A stretch of DNA of 64,000 nt, from assembly GCF_012843435.1 (NCBI RefSeq), contig NZ_JABAFC010000012.1, forward strand, positions 1 through 64,000, given 5' to 3'. A model generated the notes under the pieces. The model did no database searches, had not been told where the DNA came from, and saw nothing but the letters and a program-made list of their open reading frames with translations. Below, one piece after another: positions 1-8,938 of this stretch; the stretch's first letter is position 1, and each line of letters begins with the position of its first letter. The translations under genes were made by a program, and so were the position numbers. Source of the stretch: Psychrobacillus sp. BL-248-WT-3. GTDB taxonomy: Bacteria; Bacillota; Bacilli; Bacillales_A; Planococcaceae.

Positions 1-212
1 GTGTTCATTTGGAAAGTATCACTTAAGTAATTTCCAATTCATTTCTTTTTTTCGCTTGACATATTACCACTGGGCTTTATCCTATTTTATTTCCACAAGA
101 TTTGGTCATAATCCTTTAATGACTCATTTAAAATAACAATCACCTCGCATAACAAATTAGTAATGTATCACTTATGTATAGTTTGCTATGCTTGTTTAAA
201 GGGGGCGTATTT

Positions 213-677
213 ATGCATACATTTCACGTTAGCTCTATTGGAACAGTACATAACACTAGAAAAACTCCAGAGGATGATTATTGGGGGGAGGTAGTTTCTG
301 AAATCAGGTTAAACAATGATTGGGACGAGAGCAGTCTAGATGGTATTGATGCTTTTAGTCATGTGGAAATCATTTTCTTGTTTCACCTAGTTTCTGACGA
401 TCACGTTCAATATACTGCTAGGCATCCAAGAAACAATACGACTTATCCGAAGGTAGGTATATTCGCGCAGCGAGGTAAGAATCGACCAAATAAAATAGGA
501 CTTACTACGGTTGAATTGATTGAACGGGACGGGTCATCGATCTTTGTCAAAGGGTTAGATGCAATAGATGGGACTCCAGTGCTAGACATTAAACCCGTGA
601 TGAGCGAATTTCTACCGAAAGGGAAAGTGAAGCAGCCAAAGTGGTCAACCGAATTAATGATGAATTATTGGGAGTAA
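213..677 (+). CDS. TrmO-like (UPF0066/YaeB family) tRNA methyltransferase
   Basis: This protein of 154 residues resembles the TrmO/UPF0066 family, SAM-dependent enzymes that N6-methylate t6A37 in tRNAs. The family signature region reads GIFAQRGKNRPNKIGLT (about residues 81-97), followed by GLDAIDGTPVLDIKPV, which matches the conserved fold core. The motif differs from the usual RSPxRPNPIG, so substrate specificity is inferred and the protein may be a divergent paralogue. I chose the ATG at 213 because AAAGGGGG lies just upstream; an in-frame ATG at 174 has no ribosome binding site. It is probably a single-gene unit. Confidence 0.8.
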   Translation: MHTFHVSSIGTVHNTRKTPEDDYWGEVVSEIRLNNDWDESSLDGIDAFSHVEIIFLFHLVSDDHVQYTARHPRNNTTYPKVGIFAQRGKNRPNKIGLTTVELIERDGSSIFVKGLDAIDGTPVLDIKPVMSEFLPKGKVKQPKWSTELMMNYWE

Positions 678-746
678 GCTTTAAAAAGGACTTAAGCGTC
701 CGATAGCGAATAAAAGAAAGAGTACAGTTTATTTAGGAGGGAGCAT

Positions 747-1097
747 ATGAATTTAATCGAACGAATTGATACGGTCTGCTTAAAGGTGCGGGATATTAAT
801 ACCGCTAGCAGCTGGTATCAGGAGATGCTAGGACTGGAGGAACAATATAGGGAGGAACACTATGCCATTTTGAAAATTGGAGAAAGTGGCGTACCCTTGA
901 CGCTTGAAAAGGGAGAGCCAAATGGTGAAGGAAATAGTACATATCCAATCTTTTTCTCTTCTTCTATAGATGAAGCGTATAAAACATTATCCATTCGAGG
1001 AGTAACGGTCACAGATATACAGCACGATGGCCTAAACACCTATTTTGAGCTGTTCGACGTAGATGGGAACAAATCTCAAATTTGTTACTGGAAATAA
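747..1097 (+). CDS. VOC (glyoxalase/bleomycin resistance-like) family protein
   Basis: A single vicinal-oxygen-chelate domain fills the 116 residues: an N-terminal strand (IDTVCLKVRDINTASSWYQEMLG), a second half beginning near residue 70, and the terminal FELFDVDGNKSQICYWK typical of this fold. Such proteins bind a metal and act as dioxygenases, lyases or drug-binding proteins. The substrate cannot be told from sequence. An AGGAGGG ribosome binding site lies close upstream of the ATG. It follows the TrmO-like gene by 69 bp and could be co-transcribed with it. Confidence 0.8.
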   Translation: MNLIERIDTVCLKVRDINTASSWYQEMLGLEEQYREEHYAILKIGESGVPLTLEKGEPNGEGNSTYPIFFSSSIDEAYKTLSIRGVTVTDIQHDGLNTYFELFDVDGNKSQICYWK

Positions 1098-1153
1098 GGA
1101 TGCTCTAAAAGGCATATAGTAAAAAGAACAACTTTTAAAGGGTGGAATGCACA

Positions 1154-1642
1154 TTGGACTTTGTCACATCATTATTTAACTCACATTATGATCTATATAT
1201 AAGATTAGCAGTAGCCACATTCATAGGTCTGTTAATAGGACTAGAGAGGGCTATTAAGCACAAGCCTGCAGGGATTCGTACGCATATTTTAGTATGTCTC
1301 GGCTCTACACTGGCGATGAGCTTATCTACCTTAAACCAAGGGCCTTATATGGATCCCATGCGATTAGCAGCCCAAGTTATTAGCGGTATCGGCTTTCTAG
1401 GCGCAGGAGTTATTTGGGTGGATAAGGATAACGTGAAACGAGGTCTAACAACAGCAGCAAATCTTTGGATTACCGCATGCGTAGGATTAACAATCGGTTA
1501 TGGCGCATATGATTTAGCAATACTCACAGTTTTCCTCATGTTTATCGCCATGAACCTTCCAAGGGTATTAGAGAAGATGAGACTTCTACCTCCAAGAGGG
1601 AAAGAGAAGGAAGCGCATGAGGTTGATAGTGATGGGGAATAA
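1154..1642 (+). CDS. MgtC/SapB family membrane protein
   Basis: The roughly 162-residue protein has four hydrophobic segments and the MgtC/SapB hallmarks: GLLIGLERAIKHKPAGIRTHILVCLGS near the start and ISGIGFLGAGVIW in the middle. Family members are inner-membrane proteins linked to magnesium homeostasis and modulation of P-type or F-type ATPases. This one lacks the cytoplasmic ACT-like C-terminal domain of Salmonella MgtC, so it is a short SapB-type protein. A GTG at 1142 is in frame, but AAAGGGTGG overlaps it and is better placed for the TTG at 1154. An intrinsic terminator follows. Confidence 0.85.
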   Translation: MDFVTSLFNSHYDLYIRLAVATFIGLLIGLERAIKHKPAGIRTHILVCLGSTLAMSLSTLNQGPYMDPMRLAAQVISGIGFLGAGVIWVDKDNVKRGLTTAANLWITACVGLTIGYGAYDLAILTVFLMFIAMNLPRVLEKMRLLPPRGKEKEAHEVDSDGE

Positions 1643-1652
1643 AAGGTGGAAC

Positions 1653-1697
1653 AAAGCCACGCTACCAGTTCAGTTACTGGAGTGATGGCTTTTTCTT
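1653..1697 (+). terminator. Intrinsic terminator after mgtC-like gene
   Basis: An interrupted hairpin (AAAGCCA...TGGCTTT outer arms, ACCAGT...ACTGG inner arms) runs into TTTTTCTTT directly downstream of the MgtC-like stop codon. Confidence 0.75.
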
Positions 1698-1863
1698 TGT
1701 ATAATCTATATTGTTTAATTCACAGCAAATAGGAATGAAACAGCCTGCCTATTAATATTATTTTAGAGAGGATTCTTTGAACAGAATCGTTTGCGGATAA
1801 ACTAATTTTTAGTACAAGACTTCTTTGCTAGAACGACTATATGATAAAAGAAAGGAGTATTAT

Positions 1864-3201
1864 TTGGAGCTATTCCTTATCAAGTCATTTAAACATCTTA
1901 GTTTGTATGAAAAAGAATGGTCCACTATTTTAGCAGCAAATCAAAATTCTAATCCATTTCTAGAATTTCATTTTATATACAATTGGTGGAGATATTTTTC
2001 AGACGATAAGAAAATTGAGATTTATAGTGTTAGAGAAAACCAGAAAGTAATTGCTTTTTTTCCCTTTATAGTGAGTAAAAAGAACAATGTTAAAATTGTG
2101 CAAACGTTAGCTATTCAATCCTGTCCCTATACAGACTTCGTAGTAAAGAAGAGAGATTTAGATAGGGTGCTTATGTTTGTGATGGACGGAATTATTTTAG
2201 ATAAGCAGCAGGCTGTATTCTTGATTAATTCGTTAAGTTATGACAATCATACTCATCTAAAATTAAGGAATTACATGAATGCTAGAAGCTACAAATGTAT
2301 AGAAAAGAAAAACAATCCAGTAGAAATTTTACATGTTATAACTCCAATGATGGAAGTAAAGCTAAGGGCACTAGGTGATCTACAGGAAGAGGTTGTGACA
2401 TTTGACCAATTGCAGTCATTATTAGAGGGAAACATGGACAAATTTAATCACTCCAGTAACGATAGATTGGATTTTATGAAAAAATTTGAAGGTGATCGGC
2501 CTCATGTCAGCGCAAAGGTAATACATCTTAATAATGAATTAATAGCATTTTCTTATGGTTTTCAGTGGCTGGATAAATACATGGAGTACGGAAACGGAAA
2601 ACTAAAGGATCTTTTTCATGCTGAGAAGCTGCTTGGCGAGGCTATGCCCATACATGCTCCAGGCACTGTGTCTATCCTATTTTCAACTAAAAATTTTAGG
2701 GGTAAGCTTGGTCTTATCCTGGAAAAGCGTCATATAGCAAAATATGAAAGAAAACAATTGAATCCTACTAAGAAGAAGGCATTTAAGAAAAAGCATTCTA
2801 TTCTTATTGCTGAGCTCAACGATATCCACATCAAAGCCCCCAATTGTAACTTTAAAAGTATTTCTAACACAGAGATATGGTCAGGTAACCGACAAAGATT
2901 CCTTCTCAATTACCTTCGAGGTTTCGAGGGCTATCATTCTGGAAATCCCCAAAACACTTTTTGGATCAATTCAACATCGCTTTATATAGATGAACTAAAT
3001 CATAAAGAAAAGCTATCTGAAGGAACTCTATTTATAGAAGGGTGGGAGTCTGAGGAGCTAGAAAAGATACTATGCTTTACACAAACAAACTACAGAGTAC
3101 GGAATATATTAGTACGTGTTAATAAAGACAACAAAAATCAAATCAAAAAATTAATGCTTTTTGGATTTCAAATTAGAGATAAGTTTTTGATTCCTAGCTA
3201 G
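1864..3201 (+). CDS. GNAT-like (BioF2/CelD-type) acetyltransferase domain protein
   Basis: This AT-rich gene encodes about 445 residues. The pattern, an N-terminal part with LYEKEWSTILAANQNSNPFLEFHFIYNWW followed by a central SAKVIHLNNELIAFSYGFQW segment and a C-terminal TTG-like extension, resembles the BioF2-like/CelD group of the GNAT superfamily. That group is often linked to modification of exopolysaccharide or cell-wall precursors. The acceptor is unknown. The start is taken as the TTG at 1864 because AAAGGAG sits six bases upstream; an earlier TTG at 1825 lacks a site. The C-terminal 150 residues match nothing I know. Assignment is at the superfamily level only. Confidence 0.6.
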   Translation: MELFLIKSFKHLSLYEKEWSTILAANQNSNPFLEFHFIYNWWRYFSDDKKIEIYSVRENQKVIAFFPFIVSKKNNVKIVQTLAIQSCPYTDFVVKKRDLDRVLMFVMDGIILDKQQAVFLINSLSYDNHTHLKLRNYMNARSYKCIEKKNNPVEILHVITPMMEVKLRALGDLQEEVVTFDQLQSLLEGNMDKFNHSSNDRLDFMKKFEGDRPHVSAKVIHLNNELIAFSYGFQWLDKYMEYGNGKLKDLFHAEKLLGEAMPIHAPGTVSILFSTKNFRGKLGLILEKRHIAKYERKQLNPTKKKAFKKKHSILIAELNDIHIKAPNCNFKSISNTEIWSGNRQRFLLNYLRGFEGYHSGNPQNTFWINSTSLYIDELNHKEKLSEGTLFIEGWESEELEKILCFTQTNYRVRNILVRVNKDNKNQIKKLMLFGFQIRDKFLIPS

Positions 3202-3413
3202 GAGAAGGTTTTTTCTCTGCGTGCAACGTCTAATTACTAGGCTTGACCCACAAATAGAAGGAGTCGACTTTTGATTGGAGGGAAGAGTGGAGACTTTCAA
3301 CGAGAATAGTACGAGCTGAAGATCCAGGAGAGCACATATCGTTACTTTAATAGAAAAAACTTTAGACAAAACATCACAATTCATGGTGTTTATCTAAAAT
3401 TTGGAGCGACTAA

Positions 3414-4640
3414 TTATTGATTAGTCGCTTCTTTGCTTTTACTTAGCCTATTCAACTGTACAATCTCAGCATCTTCATTCTTATGACCGGTTATTAAATC
3501 TCTCAATATATGAGATCCGAGCATACTATAAACGGTTCCGTTTCCACCATAACCTAATAGGTAATAATGATTTTCTTTCGTTGGGTGTTCTCCAATGAAT
3601 GGAAGATTATCAGTAGATTCTCCAAAAGTCGCAGCGTATGCATAATCAATGCTTATATCGTATTGTGGGAATAGTTCTTTTGCTTGGAAAAGTAGATTTT
3701 CTACTCTTTTCATCATCAGCTCTTCCGATTGTGGTGCCTCAGGTTGGTCTTTGTCCATACCACCTATAATTAATCTACCTTCTTTGCATGTACGAGCGTA
3801 TAAGTAAGGTCGCTTTGTCTCCCATATTAAAGCTTTTTCATGCCAGCCACTTAAATTACTAATAGGATTGCTGACGCACACATAAGAATGATTGATATCA
3901 GCTCCCCTACGTTTTCCAACAGGGACATCCTCATATCCAGTCGTATATACAACTTTTTTAGCATAGAACGGTTTTCCAGCAGTACGAACTTCCAGATCAT
4001 CATCTCTATCTATCACATTTATAACTTCTGTATATGGATATAGATGAACGCCTAGCTCTTCCGCTTTTCGAAGAACCCCTTGTACAAACTTTAACGGGTT
4101 AACCTCTGCGTCACCTAAAGTTAGTAGGGCGCCATCCTTGGAAAAGGAAAATTTTTTGGCTATCTCGTTCCTTCCTAAATAATCACAAGGGAAGTTATAT
4201 TTTTGAAGTGTTATGTATTCCGCCTTTAGCTTCTCCACATCATTTTCTTCGCTAGCAAAACACAGGCTAGGGCGTCGTATAAAATCTGAATCCTCATCGA
4301 GACTTTTAGCTACAAGCTCTAAATCATCCATTGCTTCATAACAGAGCTGATAAAAGCGAACAGCATCCTTTTCGCCGATTTGGTCGATTAGTTCATGAAG
4401 CATAATATCATTTGAATACTGAAGCAATCCTGTATTTGCGCTAGTGCTGCCGGTACCCATCATACGTTTATCTAGTACTGCAACCTTCAATCCGGCCTTC
4501 GCAAGCGATAGCGCAGTTAAGGAGCCAGACATTCCTCCACCGACAATAACGACATCGTATATATCTAAAGGCTCAATGAATTTTGGTGTAAATGGTTTCG
4601 TTGTAGTTGGCCAATAAAGAGACCCGTTATGTAGATTCAT
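3414..4640 (-). CDS. FAD-dependent oxidoreductase (DAO family)
   Basis: The protein of about 408 residues carries an N-terminal dinucleotide-binding motif, DVVIVGGGMSGSLTALSLAKAG, and the acidic end of the second strand (VAVLDKR), followed by a D-amino-acid-oxidase-type substrate domain and the C-terminal GYGGNGTVYSMLG FAD contact. It likely oxidises an amine or amino acid with FAD in the cytoplasm; the substrate cannot be inferred. The ATG at 4640 follows TTGGAGGTAC, a strong ribosome binding site, so the in-frame TTG inside that site is rejected. It is transcribed divergently from the ypcP-like gene. Confidence 0.85.
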   Translation of the reverse strand: MNLHNGSLYWPTTTKPFTPKFIEPLDIYDVVIVGGGMSGSLTALSLAKAGLKVAVLDKRMMGTGSTSANTGLLQYSNDIMLHELIDQIGEKDAVRFYQLCYEAMDDLELVAKSLDEDSDFIRRPSLCFASEENDVEKLKAEYITLQKYNFPCDYLGRNEIAKKFSFSKDGALLTLGDAEVNPLKFVQGVLRKAEELGVHLYPYTEVINVIDRDDDLEVRTAGKPFYAKKVVYTTGYEDVPVGKRRGADINHSYVCVSNPISNLSGWHEKALIWETKRPYLYARTCKEGRLIIGGMDKDQPEAPQSEELMMKRVENLLFQAKELFPQYDISIDYAYAATFGESTDNLPFIGEHPTKENHYYLLGYGGNGTVYSMLGSHILRDLITGHKNEDAEIVQLNRLSKSKEATNQ

Positions 4641-4770
4641 ATGTACCTCCAAAGAGTTTTTTAGAATTATATACCCTTAATTTTTATTTTCAATCCATGT
4701 TATAATAATATGTGATAAAAGTATTAAACTGCTTGTTTAGATGCTTTTAATAAACTAAAGGATGATGTAT

Positions 4771-5670
4771 ATGACACAGGAAAAACCTCGTGTATTAGTT
4801 ATAGATGGTATGGCATTATTATTCCGTTCTTTCTTTGCAACTGCTATGTCAGGAAACTATTTTAAAAATGAAAAGGGGATTCCAACGAATGCAGTACAGG
4901 GCTTTGCTCGTCATGTATTGGCAGCACAGGAGCTAATGAACCCTACTCATATGGCGGTTTGCTGGGATAAAGGAATGAAAACGTTTAGAAATGATTTATT
5001 TGATGGGTATAAAGCGAATCGGCCAAAGCCAGCAGAGGAGATGATTCCTCAATTTGATATGGCCCAGGAGCTGTCGGAGCATTTAGGATGGCAAAACTTT
5101 GGGATAGTTGGAATGGAAGCAGACGATACGATTGCATCTATCACACATAAATGGAAAGACGAAGCCCATTTCACGATTGTCAGTGGCGATAAGGATTTAC
5201 TTCAGCTTTTAGATCCTTCTACTGAAATTGCATTCACGAAAAAGGGCTTTACGATATATGACTACTATAATCATGAAAGATTCACAGATGAATATGGTAT
5301 CTCTCCACTGCAGTTCCCGGATGTGAAGGCCTTTATGGGAGATTCCAGTGATGGCTATGCAGGCGTGAAGGGTATTGGACCGAAAACTGCTCTTCAGCTT
5401 ATACAAGCCTATGGTTCAGTTGAAAAGGTAATAGACTCACTGCATCTTTTAACAAAGGGACAGCGAACAAAAATTGAAGCTGATTTAGAAATGCTTCACT
5501 TATCGAAGCAGCTTGCTACCATCAGTAGAGATGTACCAATTGAAGCGGAGCTCGATCACTTAGTCATACCGAATATTGATACGAACAAATTCGATTTTTT
5601 ATATGAGCATGGCTACACTATTTTAGCTCGTCAGCTGCAAGGGAAACAGAAGCCGGTGGGACAACTTTAA
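4771..5670 (+). CDS. ypcP: 5'-3' exonuclease, YpcP-like (PolA N-terminal domain family)
   Basis: The 299-residue protein is a stand-alone 5'-3' exonuclease/flap endonuclease domain as found at the N-terminus of DNA polymerase I. Visible features are the first acidic loop (VLVIDGMALLFRSFFA), the EADDTIAS and VSGDKDLLQLL acidic clusters that bind metal ions, and the GVKGIGPKTALQLIQAYGS helix-hairpin-helix that holds DNA. It probably removes RNA primers or flaps during replication and repair. Of three closely spaced ATGs the third (4771) has the best spacing from AAAGGA. Its last 53 bp overlap the convergent C39-like gene. Confidence 0.9.
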   Translation: MTQEKPRVLVIDGMALLFRSFFATAMSGNYFKNEKGIPTNAVQGFARHVLAAQELMNPTHMAVCWDKGMKTFRNDLFDGYKANRPKPAEEMIPQFDMAQELSEHLGWQNFGIVGMEADDTIASITHKWKDEAHFTIVSGDKDLLQLLDPSTEIAFTKKGFTIYDYYNHERFTDEYGISPLQFPDVKAFMGDSSDGYAGVKGIGPKTALQLIQAYGSVEKVIDSLHLLTKGQRTKIEADLEMLHLSKQLATISRDVPIEAELDHLVIPNIDTNKFDFLYEHGYTILARQLQGKQKPVGQL

Positions 5671-6157
5671 CAAATGTGAGGATAGGGGCATTTTCCGTAT
5701 ATTTTATCTTGCGTATAGAACTTTCTCGTCCTCTTCCCCCATTATCATGAACGATTAAATAGAGCTCGTCGTTTGTATGTTCATATCCAATTAATGGTAC
5801 CCAGTGATAGGAAAAAGAGAATTTCTGTTTCCATTTAAAAGAAAAATATTTATCAAACTTTAATGCCACTGGTCTACCTTGTTGCAGCTCACCTAAGGAC
5901 TCCTCTATGGAGCATTTTTGGATTGTCCAACCAGGACCAAGAAGCTTTTTTAATCGCCTAATAAATCGATATGTAAATAGACCGATTCTTGTTCCTTTTA
6001 AATGCTTATACAAATCGTTAGGAATGTAGGAGTGGTTCGGTAAAAGATAGTTTAGGAGCACGTATACTGTGACCGGTCCACATGCAGAAGATTGTAGCTT
6101 TGGATTAATGGAAACATCGTACTGGGAAAAGCCTTTAACCGGCAATTGGATTTTCAA
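5618..6157 (-). CDS. C39-like (papain-fold) cysteine peptidase-type protein
   Basis: The 179-residue protein fits the Peptidase_C39-like family: a cysteine in SACGPVTVYVLLNYLL (about residue 26), a histidine in SYHWVPLIGYE and an aspartate in IVHDNGG form the expected Cys-His-Asp set. No signal peptide or membrane segment is visible, so it probably acts inside the cell. The lack of a fused ABC transporter domain argues against a bacteriocin exporter. Its substrate is unknown. The 3' end overlaps the convergent ypcP-like gene by 53 bp. The ATG at 6157 has an AGAAAGGAG ribosome binding site. Confidence 0.7.
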   Translation of the reverse strand: MKIQLPVKGFSQYDVSINPKLQSSACGPVTVYVLLNYLLPNHSYIPNDLYKHLKGTRIGLFTYRFIRRLKKLLGPGWTIQKCSIEESLGELQQGRPVALKFDKYFSFKWKQKFSFSYHWVPLIGYEHTNDELYLIVHDNGGRGRESSIRKIKYTENAPILTFVKVVPPASVSLAADELK

Positions 6158-6264
6158 GTTAATTCTCCTTTCTCGTTACTATATACAGTACGTTTATATT
6201 ACCCTAAAAGTTTTTACTAAAAGCATTAAATTAAGTTAATTTCCTAAATAACGTTTTCCATTTT

Positions 6265-6386
6265 AAACACGAACAATTATTTGATTGAATGCGGCATGAG
6301 AGACAAGGCGTTGCAATTAGACTTGTGTATCAGTCGCTAGCAGAACGGTTTCCAGTAGCTAAAATCAATTATTGTTCGTGTTTTTT
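6265..6386. repeat. Long inverted repeat in a divergent promoter region
   Basis: Two arms share a perfect 13 bp inverted repeat (AAACACGAACAAT at 6265-6277 and its complement near 6371-6383). With one bulge the pairing extends to about 20 bp through TTGATT/AATCAA. They enclose about 75 bp of higher-GC sequence, and a T run follows the right arm. The region lies between the minus-strand C39-like gene and the plus-strand Eis-like gene. It could be a small MITE, a leader or attenuator for the downstream gene, or a pair of PurR-like boxes, since the arm resembles the Bacillus PurBox core CGAACA. I cannot decide between these. Confidence 0.5.
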
Positions 6387-6430
6387 ATATAAATAGCAAT
6401 TCTAATTTAATTACTAAGGGGATGGATGGT

Positions 6431-7687
6431 TTGATTAGAGTATTAGAGGAAACGGATTTTGAGGCAGCAGCTGACCTAGCGTCTATGGCATATCCAGGAA
6501 TGGGCATTCAGTCAGAGGAAAAGAAGAAGGAATATGAGGAAAGACTGAAACGAGAGCAAAGGGAAGAAAACGGTATTCTTTTTTATGGAAGCTTTAACGC
6601 GAAAGAAGAATTAGTAGGAATCTACCGACGAAGTGATTTTGAATGTAATATTAATGGTGAGTTTCAACGTCTATTTGGGATAGGCATGGTGGCAGTACAT
6701 ATTTTACATAAGAAGGAAAAGGTAGCTTTTGAGCTGTTGAACCATTTTCATCAAGAGGCAAGAAAGGAAAATGTTGCCCTTGTGGCTCTATATCCTTTTA
6801 GCTCTAGTTTTTACCGCAAAATGGGCTATGGCTACGGTCCATTAAAATACGAGTTTAGGATAAAACCAGGTGCTTTAAATAGTAATGGACAGAAGGACTT
6901 GGTAGAGCTGTTATCTCCTACAGATGTAGAAGAAATTACAGTCTTATATAACCACTTTGCCCAAATGCATCATGGTATGATCAAACGGACATGGAGTGAG
7001 CGTCAGCATATTAAAAATGCAGCATCTCGTTATGTAGGGGTCCGAGAAGACGGCAAGCTGATAGGGGCCTTAGCTTTTAGTCTTCAGCCAGTGAAGGATA
7101 GTCACTTCCTGCATCAAAATATGATGATTCATGAGTGGGTATGGAGTAGCCAGAAGGGCTTTAAGCAGCTAGAGGCATGGGTTCATTCCCAGCAGGATCA
7201 GGTAGATCGAATTATATATGGAACGAATAATCCAGCTTTTGTTTATAGCTTAAACAATCCACCAAATGACTCTAATCATTTAATTCCTAGTGTTTATCAT
7301 GAGGTGGCTACCACCGGCTCAGGTTTAATGTACCGGATTTCAGATATACCACGCTTTTTTAAGCAGATGCACTTTCAAGCACTACGCAAGCCAGAGGGCC
7401 AACCAGAAATTATTGTGAAGGTCGAGGACACCTTTATCGAGGAGCAGTCCGGCTTTTATAAGCTTTCATTTTTGGGTGAAGAATGGGATATTGAAAAAGT
7501 GGGAGAGGATATCGGTCAGGTGAACATCGAAATAGGAATTCAAGATTTAAGTGCATGGTGGATGGGCTGTGTATCGATTAAGGATTTGGATAGCTATGGT
7601 GAAGTAGTAGTGAAGGGTTGTAGCCCAGAGGATTTAGATGACTGGTTTAAGCCACGAAAAGCACCAATTTGCATGACAAATTTTTAA
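6431..7687 (+). CDS. Eis-like GNAT N-acetyltransferase
   Basis: The roughly 418-residue protein matches the Eis/enhanced intracellular survival type of acetyltransferase: an N-terminal GNAT domain (RLFGIGMVAVHILHKKEKVAFELLNHFHQEARKENVALVALYPFSSSFYRKMGYGYG, about residues 80-140), a second GNAT-like domain, and a C-terminal SCP2-like domain ending in WFKPRKAPICMTNF. Family members N-acetylate amines including aminoglycosides. The terminal carboxylate acts as catalytic base and is preserved at the usual end. The natural substrate is unknown. The TTG at 6431 is preferred to the ATG at 6422 because AAGGGG abuts the latter. Confidence 0.8.
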   Translation: MIRVLEETDFEAAADLASMAYPGMGIQSEEKKKEYEERLKREQREENGILFYGSFNAKEELVGIYRRSDFECNINGEFQRLFGIGMVAVHILHKKEKVAFELLNHFHQEARKENVALVALYPFSSSFYRKMGYGYGPLKYEFRIKPGALNSNGQKDLVELLSPTDVEEITVLYNHFAQMHHGMIKRTWSERQHIKNAASRYVGVREDGKLIGALAFSLQPVKDSHFLHQNMMIHEWVWSSQKGFKQLEAWVHSQQDQVDRIIYGTNNPAFVYSLNNPPNDSNHLIPSVYHEVATTGSGLMYRISDIPRFFKQMHFQALRKPEGQPEIIVKVEDTFIEEQSGFYKLSFLGEEWDIEKVGEDIGQVNIEIGIQDLSAWWMGCVSIKDLDSYGEVVVKGCSPEDLDDWFKPRKAPICMTNF

Positions 7688-7704
7688 GTAAACATGATAA
7701 AAAA

Positions 7705-7784
7705 GACAAAGGGAGATGCGAGAACAACTTCTCGTTTCCTTTGTCGCTAGAAAAAAGGTTTAGGAGAAATCCCTAATCCTTTTT
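7705..7784. terminator. Tandem terminators between convergent genes
   Basis: Two hairpins lie back to back. The first (7705-7745, GACAAAGG...CCTTTGTC with an inner GCGAGA...TCTCG stem) follows the Eis-like gene. The second (about 7751-7783, AAAAAAGG...CCTTTTTTT) reads as a terminator on either strand and serves the minus-strand STAS gene. Confidence 0.75.
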
Positions 7785-8249
7785 TTATTTAGAAGCAATT
7801 GTTTTATTGGATTCTTGCAGTAGGCGGTTCAATGCTTCTCGGAAATTTTTATATGTTTCGATATTAACATGTAGATCTGCATGGACAATTTCACGAATAA
7901 ATTTCGGGTTAAAGCCAACATAGATTGGACGGATCCCCATTAAACGAAGAGAGCTATTCAGTCGGGATATAGATATGGCCAATTCATTGTAATCGAATTC
8001 CTCAATATGCTCCACAGTTACCCCGGTAAAATCGAAAATAGCGTGTTCTACTTCTTTATGCTCGCCAATATATTGTAGTGTTTCCGTCTCAATATTTTCA
8101 AAGCGTTCCTTATACATATAGCCGGCAATCGGCATCAAAATTGTTTTAGGCACAATAGATGGAATGATTGGGGTGGACATTGCTTTTATAATTCGTTCAT
8201 AGTAAGCGACTTTCTCTTTTAATTCCAGAATTTCGTTTTCTTGCGACAA
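7785..8249 (-). CDS. STAS domain protein (RsbR/RsbS-like)
   Basis: The 154-residue protein starts with a short coiled-coil-like stretch (NEILELKEKVAYYERIIKAMS) followed by a STAS domain (TILMPIAGYMYKERFENIETETLQYIGEH...HAIFDFTGVTVEHIEEFD). This resembles the C-terminal part of RsbR-type stressosome paralogues. It lacks the N-terminal globin-like sensor domain, and the usual phosphorylatable Ser/Thr positions are not obvious, so a role in stress signalling is inferred. AGAGGTG best fits the TTG at 8249; a GTG at 8258 overlaps that site. It appears to be a single-gene unit. Confidence 0.75.
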   Translation of the reverse strand: MSQENEILELKEKVAYYERIIKAMSTPIIPSIVPKTILMPIAGYMYKERFENIETETLQYIGEHKEVEHAIFDFTGVTVEHIEEFDYNELAISISRLNSSLRLMGIRPIYVGFNPKFIREIVHADLHVNIETYKNFREALNRLLQESNKTIASK

Positions 8250-8419
8250 ATATAACACCTCTGTTTTTCTTATTATGGTAAGAAAGTAGAAGAGGACTGT
8301 CGTTAAGAGCAGTCCTATTTCCTTTCATACTTTCTAAGGTTACCTTGGCTTATTCTAAAGAAAGTATAGACTATTCAGTTTTGAATATTATGCCTATATA
8401 TAGCTGTTCTAAATAGTAT

Positions 8420-8740
8420 CTATTTAGTTTGCGCTTGTAAAAATTCTTCTACCTGGTCCGGTGTTTTCGCATTTGCACTATGCAGGTGAGCTTTTTTCTC
8501 GCCGTTTTGGTATATAAGTAGGCTAGGAATCCCCATTACTTCATACTTTTCAGCGATTTCAGGTAGCTCGTCACGATTTACTTCATACCATGCGTAATTA
8601 TTATACTTTTCCATGATAGGATCGATAAACATTTCCATGCGACGACAATCAGGACACCAGCCTGCTTCAAATTTTACTAATACCTCTTGATCACCAGAAA
8701 TGATTTCATTAAATTGCTCAGTTGTAGTAATTTTTTTCAT
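8420..8740 (-). CDS. Thioredoxin family protein
   Basis: The 106-residue protein has one thioredoxin fold with the redox motif WCPDC (GWCPDCRRMEMF, about residues 28-39) and the cis-proline loop GIPSLLIYQNG. CPDC instead of CGPC suggests a divergent thioredoxin that reduces specific partners. The start is the ATG at 8740 behind TGGAGG. The reading frame stays open upstream for 70 codons, but that stretch is low-complexity and covers the divergent fad promoter, so it is excluded. It is transcribed away from fadN. Confidence 0.88.
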   Translation of the reverse strand: MKKITTTEQFNEIISGDQEVLVKFEAGWCPDCRRMEMFIDPIMEKYNNYAWYEVNRDELPEIAEKYEVMGIPSLLIYQNGEKKAHLHSANAKTPDQVEEFLQAQTK

Positions 8741-8898
8741 TATAAGATACCTCCAATGATAATACATACAGTTTACACTGTTTCCCAAATAGGAGAAAGA
8801 AAAATGTATTAAATTATTCATTTTATTATTGCGAAAATTTAAACATTGCACTAGAATAATAGATATAGAGATTGCTTCTATTTTTTTTGTAATTAAAA

Positions 8899-8916
8899 TG
8901 AATGAGCGTTCATTCA
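8899..8916. promoter_or_regulatory. FadR-type operator upstream of fadN
   Basis: TGAATGAGCGTTCATTCA is a near-perfect palindrome that matches the Bacillus FadR (TetR family, formerly YsiA) box. It lies 40 bp before the fadN start. In B. subtilis FadR represses beta-oxidation genes and is released by long-chain acyl-CoA, so the same control is inferred here. Confidence 0.8.
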
Positions 8917-8938
8917 AGATGAAGGGGAGGCTTTGCAC

